Origin: a virus
Virus record (IMG/VR): IMGVR_UViG_3300032011_000030
Span: 1-41,005 of that record
DNA length: 41,005 nt
Direction: 5' to 3' (one strand)
In this document: piece by piece, positions 26,485-34,475 of the stretch
How the letters are laid out: each line of letters starts with the position of its first letter
Numbering within the stretch: the first letter of the stretch is position 1
Notes under the pieces: generated by a model
Databases searched by the model: none
Seen by the model: only the letters and a program-made list of their open reading frames with translations
Told to the model about the DNA's origin: nothing
Translations under genes and position numbers: made by a program

Positions 26485-28773
26485 CTATCGTCTAAGTTTC
26501 GCAAGATTAGAAGTTTGGTCCATAGTCTGGTCGCCGCCAGTATAGGCGCTATCTTCCGAAATTACAATCTCTTGGGCTTGTTTTGCCAAGTCCATATGGC
26601 TCTCTTGCAAAAGTGCCTTGGCGCGAGCCTTGTCCAGTTCGGCACGAGCCTGCTTTTCAGCAATCTCGGCCTGCATATACTCCGGATTCTGGTCCTTTTT
26701 AGCGGGCAACTGAGGCCCGACACTTTGACCAGCCTTGGTTTTGTTCTCGATCTCTCGCTTGATGGCGCTAGTTACAGAAGTCGGCAAGGGGGCATAATCC
26801 AGCAGGGCAATGGGAAATGTGCCTTGGCGCACCAGCATTGGCAGCAACGGCTGCAACTGCTCCCACACAGCCATCTTCTGGTTGGGATCAGACGGGCTGT
26901 CGTCTAGCATCAGATCGTAATGCTCGGCAAAAGACTCCCGCAACAGCTTTACGTATTGGCTGTTGTACGGCCCACCGATTCGGATGAGCCTCCCGTCAGT
27001 CATGAACTTCTTTACATAATTCAGAACCAGTAGAGCTTCGCTCTCACGATAGCGAGAGTAAGCCGTAAACACTGGAGCCAAAATCGTCATGGCCTGTGTC
27101 TGACGTTTTGCAATCGCCGTTCCCGGCTCTGCGCCTTCCGACTGACCCATCATCTCCAAGTTAATGCCCGTCACATCGCGCAAGGACTCCAAGCTAAATT
27201 GAATCATGGAGGTAGCCGCTTCGGGAAACGGCGGCGACGGTTCCACTTTCAACATGCCGTTAGCCAAGGCTCCCGGTTTTAGCTGAATGATCGAACCGGG
27301 CTTGGCCCAGTCGGTGGCAATCTTCTTGGGATTTACGAAAGCGCCCGTCTCTGCCAGCATCGTCCCTTTGGGGGAGATGCTGAACAGGTGTACGCCCAAC
27401 GAGAAATACTTGTTGGCTCCTCGTTGCGGGTCCTTCATCGCTCGAACGATACCGAAGAACACCTTGTCCTTGTTATCCCAGTAACAAGTCATCGGCTTGT
27501 AACTAAACGAGTCCGTAGGAAGAGTGTCGTCCTGCAACACAACGTCGCCAACAATGAAGGCGCGGCGATAACGCCAGCGTGTCTGACGCACGTAGGGCGG
27601 CGGCTCTTCGCCCATGTCTTCAAGGCGCTTGAGAAGTTTCTTCCATTTTTTCTCGGAAAGAACTTTTAGTCCCGGCTCCGGCTCGGGCGGGGGCGCTTCG
27701 GGTTCCGGTGCAGGGGGGGGCGGTGGCGGGGGAGGCGCGGGCTGAAACGGGTTCTGCGGCGGTTGCTGCGGCGGCGGCATCATGGGTTGAGGTTGCTGCG
27801 GCGGCGGTTGCTGTCCGGGTTGCTGCGGTTGAGGTTGCTGCGGCACAGTGGGGGGAGGTGCCATAGCTGCGGGAATAGATCCGCCCTTCTGCCCCTTGCT
27901 AGGCACGGGCTTGGCCGGGGACTCTGCACCAGACACCAAGTCGCCCGTGTCGATCTCGTCGGGAAACCGGTAGACAGTTTCTTTCTCGCGCCACTGGTAC
28001 TCCGTCACAAGCAACATACTTTTGGAACTGCCTGTGGAAAGTGGGTTGGCGTTAGATCCAGCCTTGATCTCCTGAGAGCCTTCCGCGTAAACGTCAGCGG
28101 TGTGGTTTGTGATTGTCGTCGGAATCATAGACTCCGACTGCTCGTCAGGGTACAGCGTAGAGGACGACATTTGGTCGCCCTTCACTTCATCAATCTTCTC
28201 GGGCCACGTTTCTTCGATCTCTTTCAGAGACATGCGCTTCTGGTGACACAGCCAGTTAGCGTCCGTAAGATTCTGCTTACGCGCCTCTTCGTCGAAATAC
28301 ATCTGCTCGCCATCGACACGCTCAAGAACAATCTGACCGTCAAGGTCAGTGTCGTAATCCATGTGCGTGTGAACCCAGCCAATGCCCGTGGTCAGCATGT
28401 CGCGAAAAGCAATGCTTCGCTCGTACTCCCCCTGACATTGCTGCACGGCCCACAGGTACGTGTCGGTAGCAAGGTCCCCAACACCAGAGGCCACTTCAGA
28501 GTTCGGGTGCCGAGGAATAAAAATCATCTTCTGCCGATGCTGGATCTCGGTGCCAGCAATCGAGTTAAGCATGGGCGCAATGCGGTTATAGGTAATGGCA
28601 GGCCGCTGGGACTCTTTCATGCGGGTAATGTCCGCATCGTCCCATTGGTGGCCAGCGACGAAGTTGGTAGACTCCTCCGCTTCCTTGCGCCAACGATCCT
28701 GATACTGCCGCGCTCGTTTGAGGCAGTTCCGGATCTTGTTGACTAAACTAACTTGCTTCTCGTCTTTCGGCAT
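26485..28773 (-). CDS. Portal protein (P22-like), 762 residues
   Basis: The ATG at 28773 has AGGA eight bases upstream. The N-terminal region carries the P22-type portal pattern: helices with FVAGHQWDD, then RPAITYNRIAPMLNSIAGTE, and a strand with KMIFIPR. Later blocks (FRDMLTTGIGWVHTHMDYD, LERVDGEQMYFDEEA) also fit the family. The C-terminal half has helices ending in a Gln/Lys-rich coiled coil, as in the barrel region. Residues about 300-365 are a long Pro/Gln-rich insertion that I do not expect in this family. The protein forms the dodecameric DNA channel at one vertex and binds the terminase encoded upstream. Confidence 0.87.
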   Translation of the reverse strand: MPKDEKQVSLVNKIRNCLKRARQYQDRWRKEAEESTNFVAGHQWDDADITRMKESQRPAITYNRIAPMLNSIAGTEIQHRQKMIFIPRHPNSEVASGVGDLATDTYLWAVQQCQGEYERSIAFRDMLTTGIGWVHTHMDYDTDLDGQIVLERVDGEQMYFDEEARKQNLTDANWLCHQKRMSLKEIEETWPEKIDEVKGDQMSSSTLYPDEQSESMIPTTITNHTADVYAEGSQEIKAGSNANPLSTGSSKSMLLVTEYQWREKETVYRFPDEIDTGDLVSGAESPAKPVPSKGQKGGSIPAAMAPPPTVPQQPQPQQPGQQPPPQQPQPMMPPPQQPPQNPFQPAPPPPPPPPAPEPEAPPPEPEPGLKVLSEKKWKKLLKRLEDMGEEPPPYVRQTRWRYRRAFIVGDVVLQDDTLPTDSFSYKPMTCYWDNKDKVFFGIVRAMKDPQRGANKYFSLGVHLFSISPKGTMLAETGAFVNPKKIATDWAKPGSIIQLKPGALANGMLKVEPSPPFPEAATSMIQFSLESLRDVTGINLEMMGQSEGAEPGTAIAKRQTQAMTILAPVFTAYSRYRESEALLVLNYVKKFMTDGRLIRIGGPYNSQYVKLLRESFAEHYDLMLDDSPSDPNQKMAVWEQLQPLLPMLVRQGTFPIALLDYAPLPTSVTSAIKREIENKTKAGQSVGPQLPAKKDQNPEYMQAEIAEKQARAELDKARAKALLQESHMDLAKQAQEIVISEDSAYTGGDQTMDQTSNLAKLRR

Positions 28774-29134
28774 TTTTCTTTTCCTGATCGCGGCTATCTA
28801 CGTATTCAATGTAGGACCACGCATCTTGGCACGGACAGGGGTTTACAAAATCCGGTGACGGAAGTTCCGGTACGCGCATCTCACATAGTAAACAACTTTT
28901 CTTGTTCATTCTACCGTCAGCGAACCGAGAACAGAGAATCATGGTCATTCGGCGCAACACCTCCACGGCTCCCTCGCCGGGAAGCTTGTTTGCCGCCTCT
29001 GCACTAAGATCGTTCTCCCGCTTCTTTGCGGCAATCCTGTCCAGTCGAACCTGCCGCGCTTTGGCCATATTTGCCCTAAGCCGCTCTTTCTGGGCCTCGG
29101 TCATGACTCTCTTCTTTTTTACGCGCTCATCCAT
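28748..29134 (-). CDS. Small basic protein with a Cys cluster, 128 residues
   Basis: The ATG at 29134 has GAGG six to seven bases upstream and lies inside the end of the terminase gene (16-base overlap). Its own end overlaps the portal start by 26 bases. Residues 1-45 are strongly basic and helical (KKKRVMTEAQKERLRANMAK). Later Cys residues (CLLCE and CPCQD) could bind zinc. This placement between TerL and portal suggests a packaging or DNA-binding accessory. I do not recognise the family. Confidence 0.6.
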   Translation of the reverse strand: MDERVKKKRVMTEAQKERLRANMAKARQVRLDRIAAKKRENDLSAEAANKLPGEGAVEVLRRMTMILCSRFADGRMNKKSCLLCEMRVPELPSPDFVNPCPCQDAWSYIEYVDSRDQEKKNAERREAS

Positions 29135-30621
29135 GTGTCATCCTCGCTGTCGTAATCGTTGTCCCCAGTCTCGTCCAAGGGCGCTGGCCAATCCAAATGC
29201 ACCTTGTCATCTAAGAACCTAGACAGCGCGTCGAGCATATCGTCGTGCAGTCCACTGGGAAATGTTAAAAACTCCTCGTTTCTAAAGACTTTTACAAGGT
29301 CGTAGTCCCTTTCCTCGTAAACCGTGTGATACCAGCAGCTACGCGGAAACAGGACCCTCCCACTTTCAAAATACGGGACCAGCCTTCGGACACGTTCTTC
29401 TTTTGATAAATGCCCCGAAACTTCCTGCAAATGGAACCGATAGTTTAATAAGTCCATCTTTTCCCGCAGATACGTGCCGTCAGCCTGTGCCCCGTACTGC
29501 TCGTAAATTACAGCTCGAACAGTCTTCCATTTCTTATGTAACCGGAAAAGGGCCTCGGCTCGCTCAGTCAAAGACAGCTTGTCACGGAGGATATCCAGCA
29601 CGTACACGTTCCGATCCTCACCTAGCCCAATAACCATCATGGCTGTGTAGTCAGACCGCTTCTTCTTGGAGTTCGCGGGGTCCACCAAGATATACTTGTT
29701 CAAGCTGTTCGGCTCGATGTTGTTGTACTGGTGAGAATCAAACCAGTGCGCCTTGAACACCTCACCGTCTGCCGCCACCGTACGCTGCTGGTACAAGCTG
29801 GTGAAGTCCCAAGGGCCAATGGCCTTGCGGATTCTTTGCAGGCTCATGCCCTTGTCGCCCTCGGGTCGAGAAAGGGGGTACCGTTCGGGCCACAGTGCTT
29901 CGCCCTCGGCTCTCCAGCCCTCGTCATGCTCCGCTATGGCCGGAAGGTTAAACACCTCCCAGCCGTCGTCTGCGTGTTCTCTAAGCAGCCATCCTGCCAG
30001 ATCGTCCTCGTGCCAGCGGGTCTGGATGACGATAATCTTCCCACCAACCATGAGACGAGTATAGACAACGCTGGAAAACCAGTCGTGAAGCTGTTTGCGG
30101 ATTCTCTCGGAATTAGCTTCTTCCCGGTCTTTGATCGGGTCATCAATAATAATTAAGTGACCACCGCGACCAGTAATAGAGCCACCGCGACCAACAGCAA
30201 AGTACTGACCACCCTGTGAAGTAGCAAAACGCTGTACGCTGGCAGAATCTCCGGCAATCTGACATTCCGGAAAAATCGTCGCATGCGTGGGATCAGCCAA
30301 GAAGTTCCTGACTTTACGGCCAAAGTCATCTGCGAGGTTCTGCGCGTAACTGCTTGCGATAACGTAATGGTCGGGATTACGACCAAGATACCAAGCAGGA
30401 AAAAACTGAGAACAAAGATTAGACTTACCATGTCGAGGAGGCATAGTAACAATAACCCGATCGCGTTTACCGGACTCAATCTCATGGAGAACTTTGACTA
30501 AATACTCCACATGCTTGGGTCGCTCAAACGTAGGCCACAGAGTTCTCGCGTACGCCGCAAGACTGTTGCGAGCAAACTCAATCGTCGCTTTTTGGCGTTC
30601 TTCTTCTGTTGTCAATTTCAT
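29119..30621 (-). CDS. terL: Terminase large subunit (packaging ATPase-nuclease)
   Basis: 500 residues from the ATG at 30621, with GAG seven bases upstream. The frame is open to 30669, but the extra 16 residues lack a ribosome binding site. Walker A is MPPRHGKS (60-67). Walker B is LIIIDD (156-161) followed by a Pro. The RNase H-like nuclease begins at YILVDPANSKKKRSDYTAM (about 310) and ends with GLHDDMLDAL near the C-terminus, which supplies the acidic metal ligands. It cuts concatemeric DNA and drives it through the portal. It overlaps the TerS candidate by 44 bases. The family is one of the clearest in the window. Confidence 0.93.
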   Translation of the reverse strand: MKLTTEEERQKATIEFARNSLAAYARTLWPTFERPKHVEYLVKVLHEIESGKRDRVIVTMPPRHGKSNLCSQFFPAWYLGRNPDHYVIASSYAQNLADDFGRKVRNFLADPTHATIFPECQIAGDSASVQRFATSQGGQYFAVGRGGSITGRGGHLIIIDDPIKDREEANSERIRKQLHDWFSSVVYTRLMVGGKIIVIQTRWHEDDLAGWLLREHADDGWEVFNLPAIAEHDEGWRAEGEALWPERYPLSRPEGDKGMSLQRIRKAIGPWDFTSLYQQRTVAADGEVFKAHWFDSHQYNNIEPNSLNKYILVDPANSKKKRSDYTAMMVIGLGEDRNVYVLDILRDKLSLTERAEALFRLHKKWKTVRAVIYEQYGAQADGTYLREKMDLLNYRFHLQEVSGHLSKEERVRRLVPYFESGRVLFPRSCWYHTVYEERDYDLVKVFRNEEFLTFPSGLHDDMLDALSRFLDDKVHLDWPAPLDETGDNDYDSEDDTWMSA

Positions 30622-31132
30622 CAGGGATCTCAACGACTGTTGATGCGTAGTCGTCTGCCAATTTGGCAACTTCCTTGGGAGTCAAAGAAACGTTCAAGCT
30701 CAAGCTGTTTTTCTGGTCAGGCTTCAAATGACCAAGCAACTTGGCTTGCGTAGTGAGGAGTGCGCCCATCACTTTCAGCCCATCAAGGGCCGTACGATAT
30801 AGGCTCTCGGCTCTTGCTTCGTCCACAATCTCCTGTGCCTGACGCATAATGTCCTGCACGGATTTGATAATCATTTCGCCATATTCGGGCGACGAAGGGG
30901 CAACAAGCTCTTTTGCAACGTGGGGTAGGTGATCTTCCAGTTCTTTTGGGGTTACGGGTAACTCGGCGCTTACTTCTTTTAGAGTCTTGCCAAGGTCGTT
31001 GGAGGTAATGAGTTTCTTGTCCAATGTCCACCTTATAGTTGATCTACATATCTTGCAGGGCTTGGGATTCTTTTCCCGTGCAGAACTAAACGTAGCATTG
31101 GAAAACCGTTTACTCCGAGGAGCAGTAGACAT
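30578..31132 (-). CDS. Terminase small subunit candidate, 184 residues
   Basis: The ATG at 31132 has GGAG four bases upstream. The N-terminus is basic with a CKIC motif, followed by a region (DLGKTLKEVSAELPVTPKELEDHL) that could be a helix-turn-helix, then long helices suited to oligomerisation (MIIKSVQDIMRQAQEIVDEARAES). The size, the position directly before TerL and the overlap with TerL are those of TerS, which recognises the packaging site and regulates TerL. The sequence family itself is not one I recognise, so the call is mostly by position. Confidence 0.6.
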   Translation of the reverse strand: MSTAPRSKRFSNATFSSAREKNPKPCKICRSTIRWTLDKKLITSNDLGKTLKEVSAELPVTPKELEDHLPHVAKELVAPSSPEYGEMIIKSVQDIMRQAQEIVDEARAESLYRTALDGLKVMGALLTTQAKLLGHLKPDQKNSLSLNVSLTPKEVAKLADDYASTVVEIPDEIDNRRRTPKSDD

Positions 31133-31322
31133 CCCGCTCCAAAAATAGATCGGGACTAATCTCCCCGCTTTGGATTCTTTGCGAAAGTTCTCGGTGCATA
31201 TCCATCAATCCGCTTCTTTGTAGCCAGCGCCTAGTTAAATCATGGCGATTCTTGGCCAAAGCGTTGAGGCGGTAGTAACTTTGCGACTGCTTACGTAAAT
31301 TTTCTGGAGTTTTGGGGGTCAT
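31110..31322 (-). CDS. Small basic protein, first gene of the late operon, 70 residues
   Basis: It starts MTPKTPENLRKQSQSYYRL at 31322 and overlaps the TerS candidate by 23 bases. There is no Shine-Dalgarno sequence before the ATG, so translation may be leaderless or weak. The protein is helical and basic (NRHDLTRRWLQRSGLMDMHRELS). If real, it is the first gene of the 31-kb leftward operon. A later start is possible. Function unknown. Confidence 0.5.
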   Translation of the reverse strand: MTPKTPENLRKQSQSYYRLNALAKNRHDLTRRWLQRSGLMDMHRELSQRIQSGEISPDLFLERDVYCSSE

Positions 31323-31334
31323 AATTACTGCGAC

Positions 31335-31363
31335 ACGGTACAGGGCGATAGGTATTGAGTCAA
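31335..31363 (-). promoter_or_regulatory. Candidate promoter for the leftward late operon
   Basis: Minus strand TCTTGACT with TTGACT as -35 (31363-31358), a 17-base spacer and TACCGT as a weak -10. The TCTTGAC core recurs in the candidate promoters at 38095 and 40383. Transcription would begin only a few bases before the ATG at 31322. Confidence 0.3.
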
Positions 31364-31430
31364 GAGGCCCCTATGTGAGTTCAAAAATATGCTCAGATTT
31401 TTCCCGGAGTCCCATTATTATATAACGCAG

Positions 31431-31453
31431 CGGCCTCGGCAAAGCCGAGGCCG
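31431..31453. promoter_or_regulatory. Perfect 10-bp inverted repeat with a 3-base loop
   Basis: cggcctcggc (31431-31440), aaa, gccgaggccg (31444-31453). No T-tract follows on either strand, so it is not a standard terminator. It could be an operator, a protein-binding cruciform or an RNA stem in a leader. Confidence 0.6.
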
Positions 31454-31718
31454 GTATGGGACCCAGAATACCCCTATATTCCGACCCCTTTCATAACTCT
31501 CACGTGGGGCTGACCACTCCTTCTACTCTGCCCCGGTCAAACAATTGGCACTTCCGGTGACAAAACATCATCAACGCCTTGGGGAAGGGCTGTAAGTCCT
31601 TGATTTAACTGGGGTTTTTGGGGGTCCTTGACTTCTCCGGAGCGCCGAGCAAAACTGAATCATCGGCAAGGAAGCCGGTCAACAACACCGGGGAAAACTC
31701 CCCGAGTAGGAGAGAGTA

Positions 31719-32063
31719 ATGGCAAACGCACGAGAACTTACGAAAATGATGGAAGACCTGCTGCCCGTGGTGAAAGCACAGGGTGTGGCCCTCGCGGAGA
31801 TCAAGGCGCTGCTCACGCAACCGATCGCGGATACGCAGCCCGCGAAGGAAGATCCTCCCGCGAAGGAGGCTTATGTGGTTCCCGGTCCCACGTACGGGTA
31901 CCACGGGTCGGAGTCGCGCAAGGCGGCGGTCAAGTTCGCGCAGAAGCAGTCGAAGATGCCTCGCGGGACTGGCATCGGCAAGTGCATCAAGGCGGGTGGC
32001 GTGACTCAGGCTCAGATCCTCGCACACATCAACGGCATGGATCGCGGTCAGCCTTCCAAGTAA
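31719..32063 (+). CDS. Hypothetical early protein, 114 residues, monocistronic
   Basis: The ATG at 31719 follows AGGAGAG at good spacing. The N-terminus is a helix (MANARELTKMMEDLLPVVKAQGVALAEIKALL) likely to dimerise. A Pro-rich linker follows, then a basic Gly/Lys-rich domain (SRKAAVKFAQKQSKMPRGTG, then CIKAGGVTQAQILAHINGM). The last part could bind DNA. It has a strong terminator directly after the stop, making it a one-gene transcript. Its position as the first rightward gene suggests early, high expression. The family is not recognised. Confidence 0.75.
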   Translation: MANARELTKMMEDLLPVVKAQGVALAEIKALLTQPIADTQPAKEDPPAKEAYVVPGPTYGYHGSESRKAAVKFAQKQSKMPRGTGIGKCIKAGGVTQAQILAHINGMDRGQPSK

Positions 32064-32074
32064 GAGCCACTTAC

Positions 32075-32109
32075 AAAAGGGCCGCACCTTCGGGTGCGGC
32101 CCTTTTTTT
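32075..32109 (+). terminator. Intrinsic terminator with UUCG tetraloop
   Basis: aaaagggccgcacc (32075-32088), loop ttcg, ggtgcggccctttt (32093-32106), then more T to 32109. A 14-bp perfect stem with a T-run. It ends the 114-residue gene. Confidence 0.95.
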
Positions 32110-32115
32110 GTGTCA

Positions 32116-32132
32116 AGAGTTTGCTAAACTCT
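32116..32132 (+). promoter_or_regulatory. Operator-like inverted repeat upstream of the early operon
   Basis: agagttt-gct-aaactct (32116-32132), a 7-bp perfect inverted repeat. It lies just after the terminator and about 70 bases before the ATG at 32201, where the promoter of the next transcription unit should be. No clear -35/-10 pair was found. Confidence 0.4.
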
Positions 32133-32150
32133 GGGTATGGTACTCAGGGG

Positions 32151-32177
32151 GACGAAGCAGACGAAGCAGACGAAGCA
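32151..32177 (+). repeat. Three tandem 9-bp repeats (GACGAAGCA) in the leader
   Basis: gacgaagca is repeated three times directly in the leader of the 32201 gene. It is not part of a supported coding frame. Confidence 0.9.
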
Positions 32178-32200
32178 GCCAACGCTGCAAGGAGACGAAC

Positions 32201-32440
32201 ATGCCAAAAGCAAGACGAATCAAGGACATCACACGGCAACACGGTGCAGTAGCCGCCCCCAAGGAGACGAACGAGGCGATGGTGTACGACATCATCGTTA
32301 GTCACACGGAGACGAATGGATACGTGGGGGGAATCGCAGACGAGATCGACGGGAGTTTCGTAAGTGGGAGCCTCACGGGCGACGAAGCGTGGGCTATTGC
32401 AACCAATGGTGTGAAGCGCATCAACAAGGGAGGAGAGTGA
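32201..32440 (+). CDS. Hypothetical small protein, 79 residues
   Basis: The ATG at 32201 has AGGAG seven bases upstream. An open frame continues upstream to 31628, but there it is the low-quality shadow of the previous gene and crosses the terminator. The N-terminus is basic (MPKARRIKDITRQHG). The rest is mixed, with a helix-strand region (NEAMVYDIIVSHTETNGYVG) and Gly-rich turns. Two bases separate it from the next gene. No family recognised. It opens the early operon that leads to the AAA+/VWA pair. Confidence 0.7.
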   Translation: MPKARRIKDITRQHGAVAAPKETNEAMVYDIIVSHTETNGYVGGIADEIDGSFVSGSLTGDEAWAIATNGVKRINKGGE

Positions 32441-32441
32441 G

Positions 32442-32621
32442 ATGAGTGAGCAAATTACGAAAGACATGTTTGACGACTACGAGTTGGTGCGGCAGTCGGG
32501 GATCTGCAACATGATGGACATCGGAAGGGTCATGGATCTCACGGGCCTTACCAAGCCACAGTGCTTGGCAATTATGAAAGACTACGCAGCTTTGCGTGAG
32601 AAATTTGGAGGTGACGCATGA
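32442..32621 (+). CDS. Hypothetical small protein, 59 residues
   Basis: The ATG at 32442 follows GGAGGAGAG closely (GTGAG between), and the TGA at 32619-32621 overlaps the next ATG (ATGA), so it is coupled to both neighbours. The sequence begins MSEQITKDMFDDYELVRQSG and contains a run (MMDIGRVMDLTGLTKPQCLA) that could be a small helix-turn-helix. Rich in Met. Function unknown; the tight coupling supports that it is real. Confidence 0.7.
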   Translation: MSEQITKDMFDDYELVRQSGICNMMDIGRVMDLTGLTKPQCLAIMKDYAALREKFGGDA

Positions 32622-33031
32622 TGTACGAGGGAGATGTACACGACAGCGACAAGCTGACCAGTTGGGCTATTGACCTTGGGTTCGACGCATTGACGATACG
32701 TCGATGCGTTGCAGCCATGGAGGCTATCACGAAGCAGCACGTTTCGGTCTGGGCTTTCGACAAGGGCATGAGTCCATGGTGGTGGATGGTGAAGACATGG
32801 CACCATTCACTGGAGGGGTCGAGGGATGGAGCCATCGTGCTGTACGACATTCATAACAAAACCCACATGGCCTACGGGCATGGTGACGAGGGGCTGAAGG
32901 ATGCGATCTACTGGTTGCTGCAAGAGCATAACTTCACACCTCCCACGACTTGCGAGAAGTGTGATGCGGACATTGATCAGGTTCACTTGGACGAACTTGA
33001 CGCGGAGACAGAGAAGGAGAACCAAGCATGA
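32618..33031 (+). CDS. Hypothetical protein with C-terminal CxxC, 137 residues
   Basis: GGAGGTGACGC precedes ATGATG at 32618/32621; the first ATG overlaps the previous stop. The middle has Trp-rich segments (GMSPWWWMVKTWHHSLEG), the C-terminus has CEKCD and an acidic tail. A metal site could form only with further ligands, perhaps in oligomers. It overlaps the next gene by four bases (ATGA). No family recognised. Confidence 0.7.
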   Translation: MMYEGDVHDSDKLTSWAIDLGFDALTIRRCVAAMEAITKQHVSVWAFDKGMSPWWWMVKTWHHSLEGSRDGAIVLYDIHNKTHMAYGHGDEGLKDAIYWLLQEHNFTPPTTCEKCDADIDQVHLDELDAETEKENQA

Positions 33032-33615
33032 GTGATCTGACAGCGAAGATAGACGAACTTATGAAAACAATGGGAGTCACGCCGAAGGAGCCTCACACAG
33101 AGGCTCCCGAGGTCGTGGGAATTGACGAGGCGCACAATGAACTGTGCATCCACACGAAGAACGGCGAGCCTTGCGCTCACTGTGACCCGCCACCTCCTCC
33201 CAAGGAGCAACACGCAAACGCTGGAACTGTGGACTTCCAGTGTACGGGACTGCCGGGTAAGACTTGCTCGGTAGGACCACGCAACAAACCTATGAAACTT
33301 AGCGGCTCGCCAAATCAGGTGACTGCTTTCCTCGCATGGTTCGAGGCGAATGGTATCCGCTGCACGTGTGGCGGGGAGTTCCATTCGCTCAAGATCAGGG
33401 AGCGTGAGGAGAAGAAGATTGCTGCGCGTAGGGCCGAGTTCACGGCCAAGAAAAGCAGCAACGATCGCACGGCAGCGAGTAGTAGCTCGGACTTTGACGA
33501 CGAGCTTTCCCTGCCGCCAATCGAATCTCTTGCACCGGAGCAGGAGGAAGTTACGGAAGACGAACCTCGTCAGGACAACACTGACGCGAGCAAGCCCGTC
33601 GAATACGACTGGTAA
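33028..33615 (+). CDS. Hypothetical Cys-rich protein with acidic C-terminus, 195 residues
   Basis: It starts MSDLTAKIDELMKTMG at 33028 with an ATGA overlap and AAGGAG upstream. Cys pairs (CIHTKNGEPCAHC at about 40-52, then CTGLPGKTC and CTCGG) suggest zinc binding. A central domain includes NQVTAFLAWFEANGIRC. The last 50 residues are disordered and acidic, ending in EYDW, similar in style to acidic tails that recruit partners in DNA-handling proteins. It lies directly before the AAA+ gene, 29 bases apart. Function unknown. Confidence 0.7.
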   Translation: MSDLTAKIDELMKTMGVTPKEPHTEAPEVVGIDEAHNELCIHTKNGEPCAHCDPPPPPKEQHANAGTVDFQCTGLPGKTCSVGPRNKPMKLSGSPNQVTAFLAWFEANGIRCTCGGEFHSLKIREREEKKIAARRAEFTAKKSSNDRTAASSSSDFDDELSLPPIESLAPEQEEVTEDEPRQDNTDASKPVEYDW

Positions 33616-33644
33616 ACCGTGCTAACGCACACAAGGAGAAGAGC

Positions 33645-34475
33645 ATGAATACACAAGAATGGCAGACACCAACCCTTCGTAAGTTTACACAAGCCGCAGT
33701 CACCAAGTGGGCCGACACCCCAGTGGATAAGCGTGACTGGTGCCGCGCAGCAATGGCTTTCGGAACTGCGCAGAACTTCATCCTGTACGGGGTGCCCGGT
33801 ACCGGGAAGTCCTACACGGTGCAGCAATGGCTCGATGCTAACGGCGTGACTTATGTAAGACCCGTCATCCACGACCAGTCCAGTGCAGACGAACTCACGG
33901 GCGTAAAGGTGCAGGTGATCGACCCCACCACGGGCAACAGCAAGTTCGATACGCACATCGGCCCTCTGGTGGACGCTTATGCAAACGGCAAGGTGTTCTT
34001 GTGGGATGAGATGAACCGGGCAAGTGAGGAGTGCCTCACGCTTGGGTTCTTGGCACTCGATGGATTGCCCATCGACGTTGACATTGTGGGGGAGGGGGTT
34101 CGCACGTACAAGCCCCATCCTAACTTCCGCTGCATCGGGTTCTCGAACGATCATGTAGACGAGTTCCCCGGTGGGCTGAAGCGTAGGATGCATGCGAAGG
34201 TGGCGATCAACGACCTCGCACCGGGGCTGTGGGCTGCGATACCCAAGAGCTTACATAAGTTGGTGCAGGCATCGGCGTTTGAGGAGGACACGGCGAAGCG
34301 TATCACTGGTGCGGAATGGCAGCTTGTTGCCCAATGGGCACAAGATCTGGCTACCAAGCAACCCGATGGTCGCATGTTGCCCAACCTGCTGGCGGCACTG
34401 GCTCTCGCAACGGACGAGGAGCGAGCCGAGCAGATCCACGCACAGTGGGAAACCATGAAAGCGACTGCCAGATAG
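33645..34475 (+). CDS. MoxR/CobS-like AAA+ ATPase, 276 residues
   Basis: The ATG at 33645 follows AAGGAGAAGAGC. Walker A GVPGTGKS (49-56), Walker B VFLWDE (117-122) with MNRA after it, sensor-1 Asn in FRCIGFSND (about 169), and arginines in GGLKRRM (about 180) in arginine-finger position. This order and the small size fit the MoxR branch, which also includes CobS and the RavA, CbbQ and GvpN partners. MoxR ATPases form hexamers that remodel a client through a VWA protein, and the next gene is such a protein. The client here is unknown. CobS-like genes are known in cyanophages, but no CobN is present in the window, so cobalt chelation is not supported. Confidence 0.88.
   Translation: MNTQEWQTPTLRKFTQAAVTKWADTPVDKRDWCRAAMAFGTAQNFILYGVPGTGKSYTVQQWLDANGVTYVRPVIHDQSSADELTGVKVQVIDPTTGNSKFDTHIGPLVDAYANGKVFLWDEMNRASEECLTLGFLALDGLPIDVDIVGEGVRTYKPHPNFRCIGFSNDHVDEFPGGLKRRMHAKVAINDLAPGLWAAIPKSLHKLVQASAFEEDTAKRITGAEWQLVAQWAQDLATKQPDGRMLPNLLAALALATDEERAEQIHAQWETMKATAR

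Larger units (their letters stand above)
31323..31718. other. Divergent control region between late and early genes, no gene
   Basis: 396 bases without a supported ORF. It contains the candidate leftward promoter (31335-31363), an AT-rich patch with TATAAT on the minus strand (31422-31417), the perfect hairpin at 31431-31453, a TTGACT at 31628-31633 on the plus strand without a good -10, and two small hairpins (ccggt/accgg and cgggg/ccccg) just before the ribosome binding site of the 31719 gene. Confidence 0.6.

Noticed and set aside
31628-32200. 5' extension of the 79-residue gene into a 270-residue plus-strand ORF
   Set aside because: It would cross the UUCG terminator and overlap the 114-residue gene in another frame, and its translation is Arg/Gly/Ser-rich. 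The ATG at 32201 has a good ribosome binding site.
32138-32296. Plus-strand ORF of 52 codons reading through the 9-bp repeats
   Set aside because: It overlaps the 79-residue gene in another frame, has no ribosome binding site and gives a Lys/Gln/Thr repeat with no protein-like features.
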